A stretch of 46,884 nt of DNA from Nematostella vectensis (taxonomy: Eukaryota; Cnidaria; Anthozoa; Actiniaria; Edwardsiidae): the NCBI RefSeq assembly GCF_932526225.1, contig NC_064045.1:8808138-8855021 (forward strand), written 5' to 3'. A program made the translations under genes and the position numbers. This document shows positions 43,701 to 46,884 of this stretch, piece by piece. Every line of letters starts with the position of its first letter. The stretch's first letter is position 1. The notes below the pieces were generated by a model. The model ran no database searches and had not been told where the DNA came from. It saw only the letters and a list, made by a program, of their open reading frames with translations.

Positions 43701-45139
43701 TATAGGGTGTATGCAGGTTTGCATTAAATAGATAAAACGTGGCTTATTATCTACGTATCTTGGACTCCTGGATTGTGCATGCCAAAAAACTGCCCCCAAA
43801 CCGAGACAAGCTTTAACTTTAAAAACCAAGCAGTATGATTTAACACTATGTCAAATTATATAGTAGAGACAACACCCAAAGAAATCAGTTTCCCCCCTTT
43901 TTAAAATCCAAACACTTTCGACGCCCCCCCCCCCCTCCTTTAGACCTCGGCAATTTCTCGAGGCTCCCCCACAGTATCCTCCCCCCCCCCCCCTCTCGGG
44001 ATAATATATGAACTTTCCTAAAATACAGTAAGCTTGTAAAGTGATCGAACATTAGCGATACATTCGCTTGATTAATACAATGTTGCATACATGTAAAAGT
44101 ATAACCTCGCTTTAAAACGATATCTTAAAGCCGCATTGTCACCAGTTAACTTCCGGAGGTCCGACGGAAACCTCAACCGTTAAAAGACAAAAGAATCTAT
44201 TAAAATGCGAGATATTAAACAGGCCAGCCGCTCTAAATTATCAATCACATCCTCAAAGAAACTTCCAGTAAACACACTGCTTTCAATATTTTAAAATATT
44301 TTTCGCGTTCTCCGTTAAAAATCATCGGAGATTGTTACGTAACCGACCGGAAGTAAACTGGTGACAATGCGGCTTTAATTCTAAAGGCGCCGGCGCCACG
44401 CTGCTGATCCACGAGGCGACGTTAGAGGATGAGATGACGTCAGAGGCCATAGAAAAGAAGCACAGCACTACGACCGAGGCGATCTCAAGTGGACTGAAAA
44501 TGAGTGCCCGCTTCATTATGCTAAACCACTTCAGTCAGCGGTATCCTAAGATTCCTGTGTTCAACGAAAAGTTCACTAAGCATACTGGGATCGCATTTGA
44601 TCATATGACGGTAGGCTGTAATTTGTTTGCGCCACTCCATTCCTGGTAGAATGGAGACATATCGAAATAACGACATGGGCACGCGCACTCTTATTTTCGA
44701 CATAACGACATGGACATAATGACATAAGAGAAAAAAACATGTGTTTCTTTTATGTCATTATATCCATGTCGTTATGTCGGGCAAAACATAGTGCGCGCGC
44801 CCATGTCAATATGTTGTTTATGTTGCTAGTGTGCACTAGGCATAAGAATTGTTTTAGTTGGCGGGAGCACGAATTATCCGGATTTTAAACTCGATTGAAT
44901 TCAGATTCCACGATGAATTCGAGTTTTCTCGAGTTCCCGGTCTCCCGGGGTTTTTATTTTATTCGCTTATCCAGGATCTTTTTCATTTTTTTTTCTCGTA
45001 CTTTTAGATACGACCAAGAGATTTCGACAAGATCCCATCGTTGCTCCCAGCGTTGAAGGTCTTATTTGCGGAAGAAGTTGAAGAATTAACTCAGAACACT
45101 GAAATCCGGCGAAACAAACTAAACGCGAATGAGTCTTGA
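33182..45139 (+). CDS. ELAC2: Long-form RNase Z paralogue B (ELAC2 family), 13 exons
   Basis: Exons: 33182-33387, 35296-35615, 36086-36348, 36845-37056, 37645-37783, 39012-39670, 40006-40144, 40848-40889, 41399-41496, 42102-42165, 42990-43110, 44387-44610, 45008-45139. The sum is 2619 nt (872 residues plus stop), phases agree and junctions are GT-AG. Candidate zinc ligands are complete: H639, H641, D643, H644, H722, D744 and H802. HEAT (763-766), HST (780-782) and the loop PSKYRN are present. It should process tRNA 3' ends. Two in-frame Mets, 33182 (weak context) and 33281 (AAAATGG, strong), could give a leader form and a short form as in human ELAC2. The linker before the C-half is long, acidic and Ser-rich. 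Confidence 0.93.
33690..35117 (-). mobile_element. 5'-truncated non-LTR retrotransposon (LINE)
   Basis: A reverse-transcriptase frame plus about 40 bp of 3' sequence, inserted antisense in RNase Z B intron 1. The coding similarity stops abruptly at about 35113 (a stop codon and then AT-rich flank), so the endonuclease and any first ORF are missing, as with incomplete target-primed reverse transcription. ATG/GAT-rich simple sequence lies on both sides. Exact target duplications were not resolved. Confidence 0.85.
33732..35084 (-). CDS. LINE reverse transcriptase, partial (450 codons open)
   Basis: The translated product has the standard RT blocks: [64 protein letters not shown] and the catalytic [11 protein letters not shown] (FADD box). 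After it comes the C-terminal region typical of CR1/Jockey-type elements ([29 protein letters not shown]). The frame is open without damage and similarity extends upstream of the first start-like codon ([10 protein letters not shown]), so the real ORF began further 5'. It is not a host gene. The clade is inferred from style only. Confidence 0.88.
   Translation of the reverse strand: MTPVYKKGAKSDPGNYRPISLTCLACKVMEHVVLSHLNKHLAAHNIISNLQHGFRAGFSCETQLILAVHDWASILNKHGQVDVLLLDFQKAFDKVSHSKLQQKLKLYGISGKTLSWLSAFLTNRSQFVAVDGAKSNAVPVTSGVPQGTVLGPTLFLLFINDIADSLDSQMRLFADDAIVYRQVDSVDDHQVLQHDLDNLSDWSDTWQMAFNVSKCHLLSVTNKRNPSLHEYEINSQILSSVDSHDYLGVRCSRDLRWGSHCSKIASSASSTLGIIRRTLKPCSREVKERAYMTLVRPKLEYAAAVWNPYTTKDVSLLEQVQKSAARFVTSNYNYKASTTEMVESLGWDTLETRRLMLQLSMFFKIKNNIVKIPFPTSIQENTRTSRRTDISYSQLQANVNAFGMSFIPRTIRTWNLVSGDIAALPSLQLFQAAALPALRSKQAPGYMRRL
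35710..36030. repeat. G run and short direct repeat in RNase Z B intron 2
   Basis: A run of about 18 G at 35744-35762 is followed by two diverged copies of GGTGGATATGGTGAAAAGTT (near 35820 and 35929), each with TGGGTGGT and ATACTTAGC blocks. This looks like a roughly 110-bp tandem duplication. Confidence 0.7.
37738..38790 (+). repeat. 70-bp tandem array copying the RNase Z B exon 5 donor
   Basis: About seven units, starting inside exon 5. Each spans the last 46 nt of the exon (GATCCGTCCATCTTCCCTCT), the donor GTAAGATG and 18 nt of intron. The unit is 70 bp, so use of a later donor shifts the frame and soon meets TGA at 37817. Copy 3 has ATAAG and copy 7 has A/GTAAGATG. A transposon at 38059-38672 splits the array. 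Confidence 0.9.
38059..38672. mobile_element. MITE family E with CAGGGCTTCTGGAATTAC ends
   Basis: The left end is CATGGCTTCTGGAATTAC, and the complement of the right end is CAGGGCTTCTGGAATTAC. The flanks are ACTCTA on both sides (6-bp duplication). The insertion point is inside a unit of the donor array, so the array predates it. The interior has repeated AATTACGCGCTAAATTACG blocks and no coding frame. The CAGGG start suggests a hAT origin (inference). Confidence 0.85.
39012..45139 (+). CDS. ELAC2: RNase Z B exons 6-13: linker and catalytic half
   Basis: Exon 6 (659 nt) begins [20 protein letters not shown], holds a linker of about 170 residues, and ends [18 protein letters not shown]. Exon 7 has [17 protein letters not shown] and [11 protein letters not shown]. 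Exon 8 is 42 nt ([13 protein letters not shown]). Exon 9 has the flexible-arm signature [16 protein letters not shown]. Exon 11 has VVPVDHC and [13 protein letters not shown]. Exon 12 carries [16 protein letters not shown] and [10 protein letters not shown]. Exon 13 gives [19 protein letters not shown] and a short polar tail. Confidence 0.92.
39700..39835. repeat. Purine-rich (GGAGGGGG/GAATTAAT) tract
   Basis: A nearly all-purine stretch with imperfect repeats of GAATTAATGGAAGGAGGGG in RNase Z B intron 6, starting 30 bp past the exon 6 donor. Confidence 0.75.
40652..40755. mobile_element. MITE family B copy 3, partial
   Basis: GGCCATCTGCTTTAAATTAT, CAGTCACATCTTCAAAGAAA and TTACGTAATCGACCGGAAGT match the right two thirds of the family B copies. 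The left end is missing and the right end decays at AAACTATTGAC. It lies in RNase Z B intron 7. Confidence 0.7.
40754..40852 (+). repeat. 34-bp triplication of the RNase Z B exon 8 acceptor
   Basis: AGCTTGTTTTTATGCCTCTT plus TCTAGGGCCTTCTT occurs three times, giving acceptor sites before 40780, 40814 and 40848. Only the last continues into the conserved frame (GLLSVLLRQ). The first meets TAG within 15 codons; the second is shifted by 34 nt. Confidence 0.9.
41635..41775. repeat. GGGTTAAGGGTTTTACCCCC tandem repeat
   Basis: About five units of 19-28 bp, varying mainly in C-run length, in RNase Z B intron 9. Each unit pairs AGGGTTAAGGG with a C run, so a single strand could fold on itself. Confidence 0.85.
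42185..42890. repeat. 15-bp minisatellite filling RNase Z B intron 10
   Basis: About 45 units of the type TTTGACCGTGACAGG with variants (TTGTGCG, TTGGGCG, TTGGCCG). Higher-order repetition is visible: a block GTGCGTG/TTGGTTTGAGCGTG/ACAAGATTGGG occurs near 42310 and again near 42670. It occupies about 85% of the 824-nt intron. Open frames on both strands are repeat artefacts. Confidence 0.95.
43385..43530. repeat. Long G run and two long C runs in RNase Z B intron 11
   Basis: About 18 G at 43400-43418, about 15 C near 43472-43486 and about 17 C at 43510-43526. The last one is followed by GCAG, so it forms a strong-looking acceptor for the candidate exon at 43531. G-quadruplex or i-motif potential is obvious. 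Confidence 0.8.
43531..43608 (+). other. Candidate orphan terminal exon, 26 codons, charged
   Basis: After a C17-GCAG acceptor the frame reads [16 protein letters not shown], then MSEDFHDAE and TGA. This is a highly charged acidic tail with natural-looking codon use inside RNase Z B intron 11. Joined to exon 11 (phase 1) it would stop at once. Joined to exon 10 (phase 0) it would be in frame but lose the catalytic Asp and His. It may be the remnant of another gene's last exon or a chance frame. Confidence 0.3.
43900..44000. repeat. C-rich tracts with CTCGAGG spacer
   Basis: Runs of about 13 C near 43925 and 43980, separated by TTTCTCGAGGCTCCCCC, in RNase Z B intron 11. Function unknown. Confidence 0.6.
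44125..44378. mobile_element. MITE family B copy 2 at a TTAA site, next to exon 12
   Basis: Bounded by TTAA on both sides; ends AAGCCGCATTGTCACCAG and CTGGTGACAATGCGGCTT. The TTAA duplication and size suggest a piggyBac-type non-autonomous element (inference). The right end is only 8 nt from RNase Z B exon 12, so the branch site and most of the 3' splice region must lie inside the element. Confidence 0.85.
44645..44826. mobile_element. Foldback element (long hairpin) in RNase Z B intron 12
   Basis: The left arm CGACATAACGACATGGACAT (from 44698) is mirrored by ATCCATGTCGTTATGTCG (ending 44779) around a short AAAAAACATGTG loop. An outer pair CGACATGGGCACGCGCACT/AGTGCGCGCGCCCATGTC extends it to about 180 bp. 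CGACATGG also repeats directly. It begins about 35 bp after the exon 12 donor. Confidence 0.85.
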
Positions 45140-45204
45140 ATGATTCTGGTTAATTAGTAAAGCACTTCGCTTATACAATCTGAGAAATAGTTATAGTGCG
45201 CTCA

Positions 45205-45307
45205 CAGACTCGTACCCAGTCGCTCAAAAGAAAAAGAGCAAGGCGCGCAAAGGATTGTCGTACCCAATCCCTTGCGATCCCCTTTTTTACGACTGGGTAC
45301 GAGTCCG
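45205..45307. mobile_element. 103-bp MITE with 9-bp target duplication
   Basis: The ends CAGACTCGTACCCAGTCG and CGACTGGGTACGAGTCCG are inverted repeats, flanked on both sides by GTGCGCTCA (45196-45204 and 45308-45316). A 9-bp duplication is typical of Mutator-like elements (established for the superfamily; assignment here is inference). Confidence 0.85.
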
Positions 45308-45947
45308 GTGCGCTCACACAAACGTAGAGAGTAATCAGGCTTGATTATATCACTACTTTGCCATTCTTAGTTGCGCGGGGGTTCGGGTCGAGTTGATAAG
45401 CGAACAGCATTGGCGTAATTCAACATGGCGTCGTAAAGATATTGATTATTTTTTTTTGCTTGTTAATTCGACCCAATCCCCTTATCAACGTAACAATGGC
45501 GAATAACATCAACAGAATGTTTGATGCATTCTTAATTCTTGCCAGGCGTATTTTTAGGCTATTAAAATGCTCTTTAGGAATCCTATGGTTGAATTCTTAC
45601 GCGCGCTTTGATTTGCTTAGCATATTTTTTTCTAATTCAATGGTTTAAAAAAGAAATTTAATTGCGAGCTCTCTGTCTATGTATCGTGCCCCCTCCACCC
45701 CATCCACCCCCAATAACTCTAGACCTGTTACCGCGCTGTCATCACATTAAAGTCCTGGAATCACAAGACATGCTCTTGATGATGATGTATTGGTTTCAAC
45801 CAGGTTCACGATAAAAGATGTTTCGCCTCAAGTCCAGGGTCTGATACAAGGGAATTTACTAGGTTGGATATCAACCTCCCTTTTCAGATAATGTGCTGGG
45901 AACGAGGTTGCATGTAAAAATGCCTTCATTGGTTCTTCTTAAAAGTG

Positions 45948-46125
45948 CGTCTGTAAGCCGCTATTTTGTCATCCTAGCAAAGTACCAGGCTGCGAGAAAT
46001 CATCCATTTCCATCGACTGATTCTGAGCAGCTGTCGCGATTTTTTATTTATTTAATTCGCTAAAGGAATTGGTTTTGAATTGGTGAATATGGTAAAAATA
46101 TTTTTAGGTCGCTGCATTGAGATTT
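45948..46125. repeat. Interspersed repeat family C copy 4
   Basis: AAGCCGCTATTTTGTCATCC, TAGCAAAGTACCAGG and ATCCATTTCCATCGACTGAT match the copies near 9436, 16936 and 31930. Confidence 0.7.
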
Positions 46126-46565
46126 CTTCTCATAATATGTTTATTGATTGAAACAAGAAAAATGTCGCTGTTACAAATTTATTCAATAAATAATCTGTTG
46201 AGCATTTACGGATTGATGGAAATACACCTTTTTAAATTATGCTTCATATTTCCAGAGATTATAGTACGAAGTACGACGCGCGCTACCGTGGCCACCTATA
46301 CAAATTTAACCATGCAAAGCGCGCTACCGTGGCCACAAACAAAGTAGGGACCTGACCTCAACGCCAATGCAGAAAACAATGAAATTTGATTCAAAATTCA
46401 ATAGACATTCAATAGAATCATTTTATAGAATTACACTTTAGAATGACAGTACATTATTAGGAGAGCTCCATAGTGTTCTGAACTAAAGCATTTCTTTGCC
46501 TCGCTAGTAGGTTAATGAAGATTATGTCTCTCACGAAGCCCGTTATTTCTCTCATCCTTATTGGT

Positions 46566-46821
46566 TTACTTCACAAAACTGTCAAGGTGGCCACGGAAGC
46601 GTGCGTCGCACTGTAAGGTTTCGATATCATTGTATGCGATCCCTTTTCCCTTGTTCCTGGCTTTAATATCGGGTTTCCTGTGGTGGGAAAGAAATGCTGC
46701 GTCGACGGAAAATCTCCTGCCGAATGGATGAGTTTGTACCAGACCCCAAGTTCCCTCACGTTCATCTACGAGCACAGGAATCCCGGTAAGAACGTCAGGA
46801 ATTATTTGGGATCTCACTATC
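46566..46821 (-). CDS. Probable terminal exon of an unidentified gene (partial)
   Basis: An open frame of 85 codons ending in TAA, preceded by a pyrimidine-rich acceptor (GGTTATTTTCGTCAG). The frame is also open further upstream to at least 46850, so the boundary is uncertain. The product includes PDVLTGIPVLVDEREGTWG, RRFSVDAAFLSHHRKPDI and a C-terminus CDARFRGHLDSFVK. Composition is that of a real protein, not a repeat. I do not recognise the family; the rest of the gene lies beyond the window. Confidence 0.5.
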
Positions 46822-46884
46822 CTGACGAAAATAACCATGATACATTGCAACGCCGTACTCTCCTGAATAACCCTCCCTTCCCAG

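Larger units (their letters stand above)
45140..46565. other. 3' flank of RNase Z B, mostly repeats
   Basis: Holds the 103-bp element at 45205-45307 and the family C repeat at 45948-46125. GCGCGCTACCGTGGCCAC occurs twice near 46276 and 46320. No AATAAA was seen close to the RNase Z B stop; the first clear one is near 46186. Open frames at 45442 and 46117 have no recognisable content. Confidence 0.6.

Overview
The window is eukaryotic and animal: long genes split into many small exons with GT-AG introns, interspersed inverted-repeat DNA transposons, a LINE fragment and many minisatellites. The gene set (a CCDC33 orthologue, which is typical of animals with flagellated sperm or cilia, and long-form RNase Z) and the repeat landscape fit an invertebrate metazoan. 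An anthozoan cnidarian is plausible, but this is a guess from style and not a proven assignment.

Layout. (1) 849-20916, + strand: a CCDC33 orthologue that I could assemble into 31 exons, 3027 coding bases, 1008 residues, with two C2-like regions followed by a long coiled coil. (2) 20917-23012: convergent intergenic DNA made of short tandem repeats and nested inverted repeats. (3) 23013-32530, - strand: a complete long-form RNase Z (ELAC2 family), 11 exons, 2460 coding bases, 819 residues. (4) 32531-33181: a gap of about 650 bp between two divergent start codons, probably a shared promoter. (5) 33182-45139, + strand: a second complete long-form RNase Z, 13 exons, 2619 coding bases, 872 residues, with a 5'-truncated LINE in intron 1. 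(6) 45140-46884: 3' flank with transposon remnants and a probable terminal exon of an unidentified - strand gene.

The two RNase Z genes are the main result. They are head-to-head paralogues that share several exon lengths and intron phases (139-nt HxHxDH exon, 121-nt SGD exon) but differ widely in sequence, linker, N-terminus and tail. Both keep all visible metal ligands. One starts with a long Arg/Cys-rich, acid-poor N-terminus. The other has two in-frame Mets that could give long (mitochondrial-like) and short (nuclear) forms. RNase Z removes 3' trailers from tRNA precursors in nucleus and mitochondria, so a division of labour between compartments is a reasonable hypothesis.

A second theme is repeated local tandem duplication of splice junctions: a donor in CCDC33 exon 19, all of CCDC33 exon 30, the RNase Z exon 5 donor and the exon 8 acceptor. 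Several transposon families have clean terminal inverted repeats and target-site duplications. One family is present five times, each copy flanked by its own 5-bp duplication. All exon models were built by eye from splice signals, frame continuity and family similarity; no transcript evidence was available.
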